A DNA stretch of 64,000 nucleotides from Saccharomycopsis malanga (GCA_004014935.1 CP025324.1:2108501-2172500); one strand, 5' to 3'; shown: positions 21,509 to 32,396, numbered from the stretch's first letter. The notes: generated by a model not told the origin, from the letters alone. Numbers and translations are program-made.

Positions 21509-22870
21509 TCAACTGAAAAATTTCGAGAGACTTTTTTTCTGGTTTTCTTTCTTCTGAGCAATCATTTTTTCCACGGTTTCCAAATCTTTGATAACTAGTT
21601 GGTCATTAGAAGTGTTGATATTATTAGCTTTTGTCAAAAACTCTTTGGCTTTGTCCAATCTGTTCATGAGCATGAAGCATTTACCGATTCTATAGTAGCA
21701 TTTCAAAAACTCAGCGTTGTCTGCTTTGAATTTCTTTTCATATTTCGGATAGACCTCGAGCATGTCGATCATGTAATTACTGTATTTGATGGACTGGTTG
21801 TAATTCTGTAGTTTGAGACAGGTGAGTGCAAGATTGGAGTAGAGACTCTTTTTCAAGTGCAAATAATCGATTAGAAGAGCGTAGTTTTTCAAGTTTTGCT
21901 CTTCGGTGTTGGTTGCTGTAATTAAAACGTCCTTTTCTGGTTTTAATTCATCTACATATCTTGAAGCCTTTTGAAACTTGAGTATGGCATCTTTATAATT
22001 TTTCTGTTTGTATAGCAAGTTTCCCGAACCTTTAATGGTGCTGCACACCTTGTATGACATGTGATAATCGTCTTTATCAAAGCTGTCGTCATCATCGGGA
22101 TATTCTTCATAAGTATCACCGCCTATAGTGTTGTAGCATGCAACAGCACATGGAACATCCATATTATCAGTAAACTCACCACAATCGACAATCTTTACGG
22201 CCTCTTTCGGAAGAAAGCTGTCCTTGTTGATGATGTTGGTCTGCTCAATCGTTCTTACTACAGCCTTGCCGTGCACAACCTTACCAAAGACTGTGTGCTT
22301 TCCGTCCAAATGTGGAGACGGATATGTATTAATAAAGAACTGCGAGGTATTCGAGTTGGCGTCGTTGTTGGACATTGCAACGTTGAATGTGGTGTCAAAT
22401 TTGGAATTATTTAAGTTTTCATCATTGAATTTGTTATACAATTTGACCAGATCGGTGATTTCGCTAGCATTGTCAAGATAAACCGAGGCCCCTCCGGTTC
22501 CTATTATAGAAAGTTCCTCCTCGCTAGGAGGATAATTAGCCACGTTTGAACAATGCACAATATCACCAGCTTGCACAATAAAATTCCTGATTACCCGATG
22601 AAAATAATTCCCTTTTAAAGTCAAGGGAATGCCTTGTTTATTCTTCTCATCTTTCGCACTACATAACTGGAAAAAATTCTCAGCCGCCAAAGGAGCTAGA
22701 TCATTATATAACTCAATGACAATTCGCCCAATTGCCTTGCTGTCAATACTTATATCTAAATAACACCGCTTACGGTCTAAATTCGTGATAGAAACCATCC
22801 TTTCTGTATTTAGATCATTCTTATTGATATTCATTATAACCTCATCAAAATTTTTCACTCTATATACCAT
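21509..22870 (-). CDS. CPR7: Cyclophilin-40-type peptidyl-prolyl isomerase Cpr7 (Hsp90 co-chaperone)
   Basis: Proline isomerase with a C-terminal TPR region that docks on the Hsp90 C-terminus. The cyclophilin domain covers about residues 34-215: CYLDISID, FHRVIRNFIVQAGD with the catalytic Arg, NTSQFFIN, SPHLDGKHTVFGKVVHGKAV. The linker VACYNTIGGDTYEEYPDDDD matches Cpr7 rather than Cpr6. TPRs follow, and the tail KKSLSKFFS closely matches the Cpr6/Cpr7 end. The ATG at 22870 gives 453 residues; S. cerevisiae Cpr7 has 393, and in-frame ATGs at 22834 and 22798 could be the true start. Divergent from the GEA gene, the same adjacency as YJR032W/YJR031C. Confidence 0.9.
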   Translation of the reverse strand: MVYRVKNFDEVIMNINKNDLNTERMVSITNLDRKRCYLDISIDSKAIGRIVIELYNDLAPLAAENFFQLCSAKDEKNKQGIPLTLKGNYFHRVIRNFIVQAGDIVHCSNVANYPPSEEELSIIGTGGASVYLDNASEITDLVKLYNKFNDENLNNSKFDTTFNVAMSNNDANSNTSQFFINTYPSPHLDGKHTVFGKVVHGKAVVRTIEQTNIINKDSFLPKEAVKIVDCGEFTDNMDVPCAVACYNTIGGDTYEEYPDDDDSFDKDDYHMSYKVCSTIKGSGNLLYKQKNYKDAILKFQKASRYVDELKPEKDVLITATNTEEQNLKNYALLIDYLHLKKSLYSNLALTCLKLQNYNQSIKYSNYMIDMLEVYPKYEKKFKADNAEFLKCYYRIGKCFMLMNRLDKAKEFLTKANNINTSNDQLVIKDLETVEKMIAQKKENQKKSLSKFFS

Positions 22871-23396
22871 ATGTGCCCGTGTTACATAACCATATATACA
22901 GGGACATGTCTTATTTCCTCTATATAATAAACATGATACAATCTGGCCTAGTATTCATTAGGTTATTTCAACACTCATTTTGAATAAGGTACAGTTATAA
23001 TCAAGCCAGTTGTATAAATAAACTTAATCTAAAATTTGTAGTTTTTTGCTTCAATCTTAATTTAGGTTTTCAGCAATAAAACTCTTCCAATTCAATTGAC
23101 AAATTGTATTATAAATTAAAACTTCCATATCGTTGTATTAAGCACTAAAAATTACCTATCTTTGTTTTAAAAACTAAAACTTACCTAACACTTTTCGGTA
23201 AACAACCAAAGTTTGACACCATTTTACAGTCAATATACAACTTCCATAAGAATGTAATAAAGCAAATCAGAAACTAGAATAGCAAAAAAACAAGAAGCAA
23301 AAATCCAAGGAACATTAAACCATTTGCAACTTCAAGTTGAATAGGAATAAAAGTTTTTAAGAAACGGACTCCCCTGGACAGCGCTCTAAAGCTTAT
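22871..23396. other. CPR7 upstream region
   Basis: AT-rich promoter-side DNA. The stretch ACCATATATACAGGGACA near 22889 recurs near 24639, 1.75 kb away on the same strand and also followed by a TATTT/CCTC-rich segment, so a short piece seems duplicated on both sides of repeat family 2. Otherwise nothing recognised. Confidence 0.4.
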
Positions 23397-24271
23397 AAAA
23401 TAAGCACATTATGCTTTAACGAGCCCTATAAAATATTCAATGTATACAGGAAATTGAAATATGCTATTTTGACAATATGTAAAGATTGTTATCAAATATA
23501 AGCTCCTCTGAGAACCTGTAAAAAATCTTACCTTTTTTAGCTTTTGAGATAGGCGTTTCTTTGAAATAAAAGCTCATTAAAATCCTGGAGGAATTGCAAA
23601 TATAACTAAAAGCATTTGGAAATTATGGACTAATGTCAAAAAGTAAAGTGTGTGTCTCTGAGAAGTGTAAAACACAATATTTAACAGATTATTTGTTACT
23701 TTGGACAAATTGATACTTTCTCACTATTAGATAAACTATTAAAGCCACACTATAGAACCAAGTTTATCGTATAAAACATTAGGCATTGGTGAGTATAGAA
23801 TTATAAGCTTTGTACGATTTGGTTTGCTGTAAAGACTCTAAATTATGATTTAAAAGAATCAACTTTTTATCAAAATTGACAATTTTCCGTTTTATCAAAT
23901 ATTTATTCGCAAGTCTGAACTTTCTTACTGCAAATAGTACCACAATGGTGGAAAAAAAAATTAGAATTATAGGATATATTTTTTTGAATCAAAATAACGT
24001 GAATAATACAGATTTAATTTAATAAAACGTTTGATGATTATTTCAAAACGACGAGAGTGCGAATTGAGTCAAAAAATCAAAGTGAGGAACGCCACACTTC
24101 TTTTTCTGCACTATTATGCACTATTTTGTGTGGCGCATGGCTTAACCAACTTGGCCACTTGGCAATAGTAAGGCATATAGGTATATTTCTGTTAAAAAAA
24201 AAGAAAATTTTGGCAACTAATAAGCCCATTTTTCGCCAAAAATAGAAGGGGTGTTGGGTAATCTATTAGAG
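23397..24271 (-). repeat. Dispersed repeat family 2, long copy
   Basis: Near full-length reverse-complement match of 8049-8943. Shared blocks include AATATTCAATGTATACAGGA, TTGATACTTTCTCACTATTA, TTTATCAAATATTTATTCGC, GGAACGCCACACTT and CAACTTGGCCACTTGGCAAT (the class-II-tRNA-like block, minus strand, near 24150-24168). Differences from the first copy are scattered point changes and small indels. A family 1 element (24342-24539) lies just beyond its tRNA-like end. Confidence 0.75.
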
Positions 24272-24341
24272 GCACTAAAACTTGAATTGAGCTACTCAAC
24301 TACATTTTGTTTAGATAATTACCGATAGTGATTCACATTTG

Positions 24342-24539
24342 CTAATAACAACAAAAATAATATGATGTATTGGGAGCCCAGTAAATACCAGTTCCGTATA
24401 TACGCGATGTCTAAAGGGATTTGATAAAACCCAATCAAATCCTGTTGATCATAATCTTTTTCCCCGATTGCTTGAAAGTAAGCACTATTGGTCTTTTTCT
24501 CTTCTGCGAGAGCATTAACCACTGGGCCGTATGGCCAAG
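24342..24539 (-). mobile_element. SINE-like element family 1, internally deleted copy
   Basis: Minus-strand reading: tRNA-like head GGCCCAGTGGTTAATGCTCT (24534 downwards), GAAGAGAAAAAGACC, then directly AGTGCTTACTTTC without the B-box and the first half of the body, then GATTGGGTTTTATCAAATCC, ACATCGCGTATATACGGAAC, ACTGGGCTCCCAATACATC and an ATT-rich tail. A junction of head to the AGTGCTTACTTTC block is also seen at 33180-33237, so this may be a subfamily rather than a one-off deletion. Confidence 0.65.
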
Positions 24540-24968
24540 TAGTATTTACAAATATTCAAGAATAAATCGTTCAATTTTGCTAATCGAATATTATATTCAC
24601 AAAGTTCAAAATCATACCACCGAGCTCTTATATAACCATATATACAGGGACAGATTTTATCTCCCCTCAGATGTGTATTCTAATACAAATATTTGGCAAC
24701 AATGTAAAAAAAAATTTGAATATATCATACCATATACTAATCTACAAAGGTCATTTCTTTGATTACTAGAAAATACCGTATAATTATCCATTCAACTAAA
24801 TGGATATTCCTATAGTACCATACTAATGATGTACCCCGGGTAACACCTAAATAACAGGTTTCACCATTGGAGTTGGCAACTTAGGCAGCAGACGACGATA
24901 TAAACAACATTCTAAAAGAGCTAGAAGAGTATAGAGGGTAAATCATAGAAAGCTACATTACAGGCGAT

Positions 24969-27900
24969 ATGAATGTAAGCGGTAGCGTTCGGATATCGGT
25001 TGATCCGGTTACGCTAGTAAGTCAGGAATGTATCAAGATCATTTCGGAGATCAGGAAGAACTCGCGGTTTTTCCAATCCGGAGTTGCTGCTATTTTAAGT
25101 TCTTCAGACACGATAAACTTGTTCAATGATGAGTTTATGCAGAGTTTCAAGTCGCTCAAGTTGAGCGATGGCAAGAGCAGTTTCGGAGAATCCGTGGATT
25201 ACAATAAATTGGTTCAGTTTCAGACTCAATATAGCACTCATTTTGGCAATTCCAACAATGATCCTATATTGGCTGGTTTTCTCCAGTTGAAGACGTTATT
25301 GTCGGAAATCGACAAGTTGAATGAGATCGAAACCTTGACAGTATTGCAGCCTTATTTCATGTTGATCTCGTCGCCAAGCACGTCTGGTTTGATCACCTCT
25401 ATCACGTTGACGTCTCTCACAAAGCTTTTTGAATATGATGTTTTGTTCCATAAGAGCAATCTCAAAGATCCTAGTAGTATAAAGACTAATATCAACCAGT
25501 TGATTCACTCTCTTACCCATACCCAATTTGAGTCGCTGGATCCAACCTTGGATGACTCTGTTCTTTTAAAAGTCTTGGATTTAGTCTTGCGGATTGTTCG
25601 TAATAATAGCTACAATTGCTACATCACCAACGAGATCTTTTTCCAGGTGATCCAGGTGAATTTGGCCTTGGCTTGTAACAAGAAGCGGTCTGAGGTGCTC
25701 AGAAGATATGCCGAACAGGCTCTAGATTGTATTACAATGATTGCATTCAGCAAATTGAGCGACACACAAGAATTGGCTGTAGATCACAAGTTTTACTACC
25801 AATATTTGGCAAGTTTGGTCACCATAATCTCCGTAGAAAACCAGTATTACCACACTGAATCTACCAAGATATTTGTCGTCAACTTGTTGTCAACGATTGT
25901 GGAAACCAGCGGCAGTTTCATTCCACACCATCCTGCGTTACTCAAGTTGGTGAAAAACCAATTATTCAAGAATTTGTTGACGATCATTTTGAAAAACGAC
26001 AGTCTCAACTTGCTCCAGGCAGCATTGCAATGTTTTATCAGTTTAAACTTGATTTTGAGCCAGTATTTACCAGCTCAGCTTGAGTTCGCCTATGAAAACA
26101 TTTTCAAAAGCATTTTGCCTGCTGATGATTTCAACCATTTGGACGAAAGTATTGATGAAAACACTAATCCCGATCTCACCCAGCCAAAGGACTCCGCTCC
26201 AAATGCAGCATCTAGCACAGCACCTAGCAGAACAGGTACTCCCATAGCAGCTCTCAACACCCGTAACCCATTGGCCAAGGAGGTGATTATAGAATCCCTT
26301 AGTTTATTATGGTCCCATTCTTCGGAATTGTTGATCAATCTTTTCATCAATTTTGATTGCAAATTCGATTCCAAGAACATTAGTTTGATCTTCATCAAGT
26401 TTTTAAACAAGCTTGCAGAGTCTTCGAGTGCGGCTATCACAACTAACAACGTCCCACCGCTTTGTTTGGAAGGATTGTTGCAATTCATCAATGGACTCAA
26501 CATGCGGGTCAAAAACTTGAAAAGACATGGCATTGTCTTTGATGCTACAAAATTCGAGGCAAACAAAATCCTCAAAATGAAAGCTAGAAAAGAAGAGTTT
26601 CTCCGCACTTTGAATATATTAAACAATGTAGATTTTAAAACAGGTCTTGCCAAATTGCGTGCTCAAAACTTTCTTTCAGAAGACCAAAAAGAATTGGCCG
26701 AGTTTTTCTACTACAAAGCCAATCTTTTGAACAAGAAAAATGTAGGCGAATTCATCACCAAACAGAAAAACCTTCCGTTGTTAATAGACTTTTTGTCCTT
26801 TTTTGATTTCCGAGGAAAACGGGTCGACGAAGCCTTGCGGCTCTTGTTGCAAAAGTTCCGCATTCCAGGCGAGTCTCAACAAATCGAGAGAGTCGTCGAG
26901 CACTTTGCAGACAAATATGTCAGCGACCAGGACTACACAGAGGCACAGCGCAACCACACAGCAAGCATGGCAGCTTATAAGGAGGGCCGAATAACTAAAG
27001 AACCGGTCGAACCGGTCGTAGCCGACAAAGACGCAGTGTTCATTCTCAGTTATGCCATCATCATGTTAAACACAGACTTGCACAACCCAAAGGTCAAGGA
27101 GCACATGAGCTTTGCGGATTTTCAAAAGAATTTGCGTGGCGTCTACCAAAACGGTAAGGATTACCCAGAATGGTATTTACGTAGCATGTACAACTCTATC
27201 AAGGCCCGCGAGATCATCATTCCTGAGGAGCACTACGGGACCGACAAATGGTTTACAGGCAGCTGGGATTTACTTATGAACAGCTCAAGCAACAGCCAGA
27301 AAACATTCCGGTTTGCTTTTGAGAAAAACATCATCGAACCGTCGGAAGACCAGTCGGAATTCGAGAAAATCCGGTCAGGAACCACCACCGTCAAGGACAT
27401 CGATCCTGTGATCGTGTCTCAATTCGACAAGATCTTGTTTGAGCGGTCGTTCAGCATGCTACTCAAGAGCTTTGTCCATGTGTTTGAGGAGACTGGCGAC
27501 GACAGCAGGGTGGCCAAACTCATGAGCACCATTGACAAATGTGCCAACATTGCCAACTACTACCGATTGGACGGCATATTGGACGTTATCCTTAACCGGT
27601 TGGCAGTGTTGACAACCCTCACCGGAGAAAAACAACCAGACATGACCACCACTGATGACGAGTTCATTCGCGCCTCTGTGCCGCTTACCCGTGTGAAGTT
27701 GCCCTTCAAAAAGACTCATGAGAATGCAAGTGACACGCCGCCGCTTGCCCCCTTGGCCAGTGTTGTCTCAAACGAGTCTGCGATATATGGAAGCCGCAAG
27801 AATGCTAAGACCGAGACCGTGGACCATGGTGACGAGGCACCACAGGTGGTCACGGTGAGCGAGACGTCGGTATGGTTTGGCAGAGACTTCAAGGCGCAGA

Positions 27901-29852
27901 TTTCATTTGTAGCTCTTTTCAACATTATCCGGAAGAATAATTTCACCAACTTTTCCAAGGCATGGCAGAAGATTGTTGTGATTATCTTGAAATTGTATGA
28001 GAATTGTATTCTTGATGGCAATTTCTTCAATAAATTCCAACTAATGCATCATTTGCAAGCGTTGCCGCCAATCAAACCAATCTACGTTGTTGATAAGACG
28101 AAAAAAGTGCTGGAAGAAACAGAAGTCAGTTTATTCAGTGCTTTCACATCGTATTTGAAAATCAACTCAGATGAGCCACCAGAGCCTACTAATGAGGAGA
28201 TGGAGGCAACACTTTCCACTGTCAGTTGTGTTGAACAGTCCAAGGTGGCTACGTTGTTTGCCACTTTGATGTCGCTGGATCAGCAGGACGTCAACTGGAA
28301 AGAATTGATATTGAGTTTCCTCAAAGCTACACCGTCGTATTCCAAGACCACTAGACAAAGATACCTGAATGTTGTTCTTTTCTTGTACGAGGCAGCCACT
28401 GCGTTGGCCATCGCAGCTAAGGACAAATCTTCTGTGCTGGATATTTGTGAGAAAATTATCAAGGAAATTGACCGACTTGTTATTGTCAATGAAAAAAATA
28501 GTCGCAAATTGTTTTCGCAAACCACAATTGCTCGTTTGATGTCATACCAGCTTGTGTTGATTAATGATGTCGATGACAAGTTTGAAAACAGTGGCAACAT
28601 TCTAAAACGCAGCATCGAATTGCTACTCACTATAGATAAAGCAACCATCTTGGAATCCTATGCAAACACATTGGTTCCGCAACTCAAAACCTTGGCAACA
28701 TGTTCTGAAAACTGGAAATATCTTGTGGTGATTCATTCTGAGGATTATTGGAAACTTTTGCGTAGCATTGCCAGTCTTCCTAAACATGTCCATGACATGT
28801 TTTCATTCTTGCAAGAGTTGGTCAACCAATTCGCAGACCACATTGTGCCGGAAAATTACATGTTTGTTTTGGGCTTATTTGACGAAATCTCTCTGATTGG
28901 AGCCATTGGTAGCACTTTTGAACAGGAAATGTCTGCCCAAAAGTCTAAAGAGTTGCCAGACACAAACCCACACGCAGATTTAATCGAACTCTCCATTCAA
29001 TCCATTGATTTGACTTGCCGCTTGAAAGATATTGTTGCCCGTAAAGACTTTGTAGACATTGAAAACAAAACACAGACCTCGTGCTGGTATGCGTTGATCC
29101 AAGCATTGGGCCATCAGACTTTTAACCCTTGTAGATTGGTAAGAGGCCACGCTTTGAAGGTGTTCACCTCCAATCTTCTTTCTTTCGATTTTGAAGGAAA
29201 GAAATTCATTACTGCCAGAGGCATTTTTGAATTGGACATCTTCCCATTGGTCACAGAACTCTTGAAAGACGAAGTGTTGTACTGTGATTTCTACGGCATG
29301 AAGAAAACTAAAAGCGACGTCTTGTCCAGTATCACCAAAATCTATCTTCAATACTTGAATAAGTCTTATATCATAAAGGAAGACACATACACCGAAGAAT
29401 CTGAGTTGTCGTTTATCTGGCTTACCTTGTTGGACGTTTTCAAAAGCTTGATATACGACGAGAAAAAACAAGTCGAGTTGCAATTGAAGAAAAAATTATC
29501 TGCCGACAAATCCGTTGTCATCAAAGAGGCTAGTAAAGAACTCATCAAAAACTCGCTCTTGTACATGCAAGACTGTGGATATTTGAAAGTGGGCGATCCT
29601 CACCATCAGTTCTTGTGGGACGAGACCTGGAAAAAAGTCGCTGAGGTGTATCCTGAGTTGAAAAATGAGTTTGCCGAGGAGTTGAAGGAGATTGAAAAGA
29701 ATGAAAAGTTGAATGACAAAACAGACGAAGGTACTGTGAATGACAAAATAGACGAAGTTACTGTTAGTCAAGAAGATGCAATTAAAGAAACTTCTGCAGA
29801 TACAAAAGTTGTGGAAAATGCTCAGCAAACCTCAGAATCAACACTGGAATAG
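24969..29852 (+). CDS. GEA2: Large ARF guanine-nucleotide exchange factor of the Gea/GBF1 family
   Basis: Gea1/Gea2 load GTP on Arf1 at the early Golgi and so start COPI coat formation and retrograde transport. The 1627-residue product has the GBF1 layout: N-terminal DCB and HUS regions, a central Sec7 domain (about residues 565-765) and C-terminal HDS regions. In the Sec7 domain the exchange loop is FRIPGESQQIER with the glutamic finger at residue 635, and motif 2 is AIIMLNTDLHNPKVKEHMSF near 695. These match Gea1/2, not Sec7. The C-terminus ends in an acidic Lys/Glu-Thr repeat. The gene is divergent from CPR7, as GEA1 is in S. cerevisiae; a single ancestral gene is expected outside the whole-genome-duplication clade, so the GEA1/GEA2 choice of name is arbitrary. 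Confidence 0.93.
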   Translation: MNVSGSVRISVDPVTLVSQECIKIISEIRKNSRFFQSGVAAILSSSDTINLFNDEFMQSFKSLKLSDGKSSFGESVDYNKLVQFQTQYSTHFGNSNNDPILAGFLQLKTLLSEIDKLNEIETLTVLQPYFMLISSPSTSGLITSITLTSLTKLFEYDVLFHKSNLKDPSSIKTNINQLIHSLTHTQFESLDPTLDDSVLLKVLDLVLRIVRNNSYNCYITNEIFFQVIQVNLALACNKKRSEVLRRYAEQALDCITMIAFSKLSDTQELAVDHKFYYQYLASLVTIISVENQYYHTESTKIFVVNLLSTIVETSGSFIPHHPALLKLVKNQLFKNLLTIILKNDSLNLLQAALQCFISLNLILSQYLPAQLEFAYENIFKSILPADDFNHLDESIDENTNPDLTQPKDSAPNAASSTAPSRTGTPIAALNTRNPLAKEVIIESLSLLWSHSSELLINLFINFDCKFDSKNISLIFIKFLNKLAESSSAAITTNNVPPLCLEGLLQFINGLNMRVKNLKRHGIVFDATKFEANKILKMKARKEEFLRTLNILNNVDFKTGLAKLRAQNFLSEDQKELAEFFYYKANLLNKKNVGEFITKQKNLPLLIDFLSFFDFRGKRVDEALRLLLQKFRIPGESQQIERVVEHFADKYVSDQDYTEAQRNHTASMAAYKEGRITKEPVEPVVADKDAVFILSYAIIMLNTDLHNPKVKEHMSFADFQKNLRGVYQNGKDYPEWYLRSMYNSIKAREIIIPEEHYGTDKWFTGSWDLLMNSSSNSQKTFRFAFEKNIIEPSEDQSEFEKIRSGTTTVKDIDPVIVSQFDKILFERSFSMLLKSFVHVFEETGDDSRVAKLMSTIDKCANIANYYRLDGILDVILNRLAVLTTLTGEKQPDMTTTDDEFIRASVPLTRVKLPFKKTHENASDTPPLAPLASVVSNESAIYGSRKNAKTETVDHGDEAPQVVTVSETSVWFGRDFKAQISFVALFNIIRKNNFTNFSKAWQKIVVIILKLYENCILDGNFFNKFQLMHHLQALPPIKPIYVVDKTKKVLEETEVSLFSAFTSYLKINSDEPPEPTNEEMEATLSTVSCVEQSKVATLFATLMSLDQQDVNWKELILSFLKATPSYSKTTRQRYLNVVLFLYEAATALAIAAKDKSSVLDICEKIIKEIDRLVIVNEKNSRKLFSQTTIARLMSYQLVLINDVDDKFENSGNILKRSIELLLTIDKATILESYANTLVPQLKTLATCSENWKYLVVIHSEDYWKLLRSIASLPKHVHDMFSFLQELVNQFADHIVPENYMFVLGLFDEISLIGAIGSTFEQEMSAQKSKELPDTNPHADLIELSIQSIDLTCRLKDIVARKDFVDIENKTQTSCWYALIQALGHQTFNPCRLVRGHALKVFTSNLLSFDFEGKKFITARGIFELDIFPLVTELLKDEVLYCDFYGMKKTKSDVLSSITKIYLQYLNKSYIIKEDTYTEESELSFIWLTLLDVFKSLIYDEKKQVELQLKKKLSADKSVVIKEASKELIKNSLLYMQDCGYLKVGDPHHQFLWDETWKKVAEVYPELKNEFAEELKEIEKNEKLNDKTDEGTVNDKIDEVTVSQEDAIKETSADTKVVENAQQTSESTLE

Positions 29853-30364
29853 GATACATGTACACATATTTTGTAACTTATATTTTCACATTTGTATTTG
29901 ACTTAATAAACTGCTATAATATATCCAATGTAGTACATGAGTGGGGAATTATAATCGAGATTGGCCAATTGTAAGCTTGTTTTATCAATTATTGCTCCCA
30001 GCTTATTATATCACTAGACACTGGCTCAATGGTTAGTGCTTGGGAAGAAGAGAAAAAAGACCTTTCAGGCACATGGGTTCAATTCCCAACATGTTACTGT
30101 TAGAACTTTCAATCTGAAAACAGTTTGCATGGTATAATATGCCATTTTTAGTTTAAAAAAGACAATTCTAAGCTTTGAGCTTTCTTTAGAACAGTTTCAG
30201 CAGACTTTTCAGGCTCTAGATTAGAAACACCTACTAGTTAATTCCGAGATCCTTACAGTATAACTCTTCTTCAAAATTATCACTGTTAACACTATTATAA
30301 ATTTTATTATACTGCAACGAGCATATATTCCTACTGGGCATCTATTGCCCATTTTATATACACT
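29853..30364. other. Convergent intergenic region holding a SINE head
   Basis: About 0.5 kb between the 3' ends of the GEA gene and the Nudix gene; besides the tRNA-like stretch at 30014-30100 nothing is recognised. Confidence 0.4.
30014..30100 (+). mobile_element. tRNA-like head of SINE family 1 (isolated)
   Basis: Carries an A-box-like TGGCTCAATGGTTAGTGC (30021), the family linker GAAGAGAAAAAAGACC, and a B-box-like GGGTTCAATTCCC (30074). The T-arm can pair only over four base pairs and the D-arm and acceptor ends do not match a standard tRNA, so it is not called a tRNA gene. Body sequence after the head is barely recognisable. Confidence 0.55.
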
Positions 30365-31405
30365 TTACATTGTTGGATATGGGAACTTTCTATGGAGATG
30401 TTGAACAATGTCTAAATAGTCTGGTTCGTTTTCTGGTGTGATTATACCTTTTCTAATGAAAAAGTCAATGATCACGGCAGCACAATTAGGTTTAAACTCC
30501 CCTGATTGAAGACATTTGGCGACTTGGGGAATAGTCATCAATTTGAAGTTCATAACTTCGTTATCGTTAATCTGAGGCCCAGAAATTAGGGTCTTTCCGG
30601 TTGAATCCAATTCACTGAACGTCAAGTCATATATAAACTCGCATTCTGGTTGGATGAAATAGTTTTCGTTGTGGCCTTCAGTGCTGTACTCAAAAGAGTT
30701 TTTTCCCAGCTGGGGAAACTGGGGACTAAAAATATACGTGATGACGCCTACAGAGGTAAGGTTTTCTTTGAGATACGCCTCGGAAACGTTTGCCTCTTCC
30801 ATTGACTCTTTTACTACGGTCTCCTGGACAGAGTACGGATAAGCGATGCCCCCGGCAATGGTGTTGTCCAACATTCCGGGCCAGGTGGGTTTCGACAAGG
30901 ACCGTTGAGCAATCCAGAGCTTCATCTGTCCATCCAGAGACAATTCAGGCGGAATGTAGCCATTGATATGAACGCCATACATGACAATTCCTAATGCAGG
31001 AGAAAAGGATCTTTCTACAGCAAAATACGCGGTTTTTTGAGGATAATAACATACGTACTTTTCGTTTCTCCAACCTTTTAATGTTTCTAAACAATCGAGA
31101 TTTGCCAAATCAATGGCAACTTGCTGTAACATGGACGATCTCTGCTCAAACGTCGTGAGATTAGGGTTTAGTTTAACAGTTTTTGCTTCAACATCGATAA
31201 CAAAAGATTTTCTGGTTATGTCCACATGCTTTAGAAATATCTGGACTACGTAAGGAATCACTTTGCCAATACAAGTTGTACCATCATGGGTAATCAAATC
31301 AAACGTAGTGCTCTCATAGTTCTTGTACGCCACCTGCTCATCCAAATACGGAATCACGTCCACCTTCTTGACAAGATCAAGATATTTGTATCCACCCTCA
31401 CTCAT
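30365..31405 (-). CDS. YJR142W: Nudix hydrolase of the YJR142W / DUF4743 family
   Basis: Members of this family hydrolyse oxidised thiamine diphosphate derivatives; YJR142W was described as an 8-oxo-thiamine diphosphatase. The 346-residue product has the N-terminal DUF4743 region (FALVERSFSPALG-like FAVERSFSPALGIVMYGVHI) and a C-terminal Nudix domain with LWIAQRSLSKPTWPGMLDN and the Nudix box GGIAYPYSVQETVVKESMEE, where the usual REXXEE reads KESMEE as in the yeast family. ATG at 31405 is the first in frame. In S. cerevisiae this gene follows HIR3 and IPA1 directly; here CPR7 and the GEA gene lie between. Confidence 0.92.
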   Translation of the reverse strand: MSEGGYKYLDLVKKVDVIPYLDEQVAYKNYESTTFDLITHDGTTCIGKVIPYVVQIFLKHVDITRKSFVIDVEAKTVKLNPNLTTFEQRSSMLQQVAIDLANLDCLETLKGWRNEKYVCYYPQKTAYFAVERSFSPALGIVMYGVHINGYIPPELSLDGQMKLWIAQRSLSKPTWPGMLDNTIAGGIAYPYSVQETVVKESMEEANVSEAYLKENLTSVGVITYIFSPQFPQLGKNSFEYSTEGHNENYFIQPECEFIYDLTFSELDSTGKTLISGPQINDNEVMNFKLMTIPQVAKCLQSGEFKPNCAAVIIDFFIRKGIITPENEPDYLDIVQHLHRKFPYPTM

Positions 31406-32396
31406 CAATACTAACTGCTCTTAATATTCCGCCATTATTACTGTCTATACTACTGAAAGGTCTAGCCCCATTATATTTCTTGGGTGCGGTTAGTAATTAT
31501 AGTGTGTCCTGTGATTTGATATATTTCAAGATGTTGAATTGTATTATAAGAACTATGGTTTTAGGTGTAATTTCAACTGAATATCCTTGTTCAAATAAGC
31601 GTGTTAGTGTGCTTTTTTTTGTATACGTAATTTCCTGTAGTGTAGACTAGTGATTTTGTTGAGTTGTTATTACAATTTTGGAAAATGGAATTCTCGGAAA
31701 GAACTAGTAATTGCTGTTTTAATTCTAGTTCCTAGAACAGCTTATTTAATGCAAGAAAACAATTTCACACCTACCCTGGCACCTTCTAAATAAATGTTCT
31801 TTGTGAAATTCTTCTGGAGTGAGCTGCAACAGGGTATAGGGATTTTATGTCAATCAGCCCCGCATCTTTTACGATCTGGGCTTGCTAAAAACCCTGCTTA
31901 TGAAATTGGACGGGTCCAAGGGTTGGTCTTGTTCTATTGTTTGAAAAGTATCTATTGGCCTATTGCAGGTTGTCAATGGACAAGTGGTGATTTGTTAGGT
32001 TTTTAGTAAATTTTTTTCAAATGATTTCAAAATTGTTAAAGACCAAAATTGTGAAAGACTGTTGACAATCACTAGAAAATGATTAAAAATGTTAAAAGTT
32101 GGTGCAATTTGTTCAAATTTAAACTTGTAGGCTATATGCGAGCAGTGCTAAATGATTTTTTTATGCAAAAAGCTAATGGAAAAGCTAATCATTATGTCTT
32201 TTTATTCAAAAATGTCTTTTATTTCGATAAGTACATATTAATGCCTTGTTTCCCAGCTACTGTAACACCTAATAAACAGAGAAGTAAGCAATAAAAATCG
32301 TCTGGGGCATATGGCCATATTATAAGTTGTATATTGCTAAAGTTTGTTCATAAATTCTACAAAGTTCAATTTAAGGTTGAATTATTTGCTCTTTTC
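31406..32396. other. Intergenic region upstream of the Nudix gene
   Basis: About 1 kb. Contains a small inverted repeat around 31700-31735 (GAACTAGTAATTG and TTCTAGTTC arms). No gene or RNA recognised. Confidence 0.4.

Noticed and set aside
24057-24245. Small open frame inside repeat family 2, with a similar one at 32883-33098
   Set aside because: The two predicted peptides are alike only because the DNA is repeated; the family shows no codon-level constraint and the third copy does not keep a comparable frame.
30014-30100. tRNA gene
   Set aside because: A- and B-box-like blocks are present but stems do not pair and the sequence matches the SINE family head, including its purine-rich linker.
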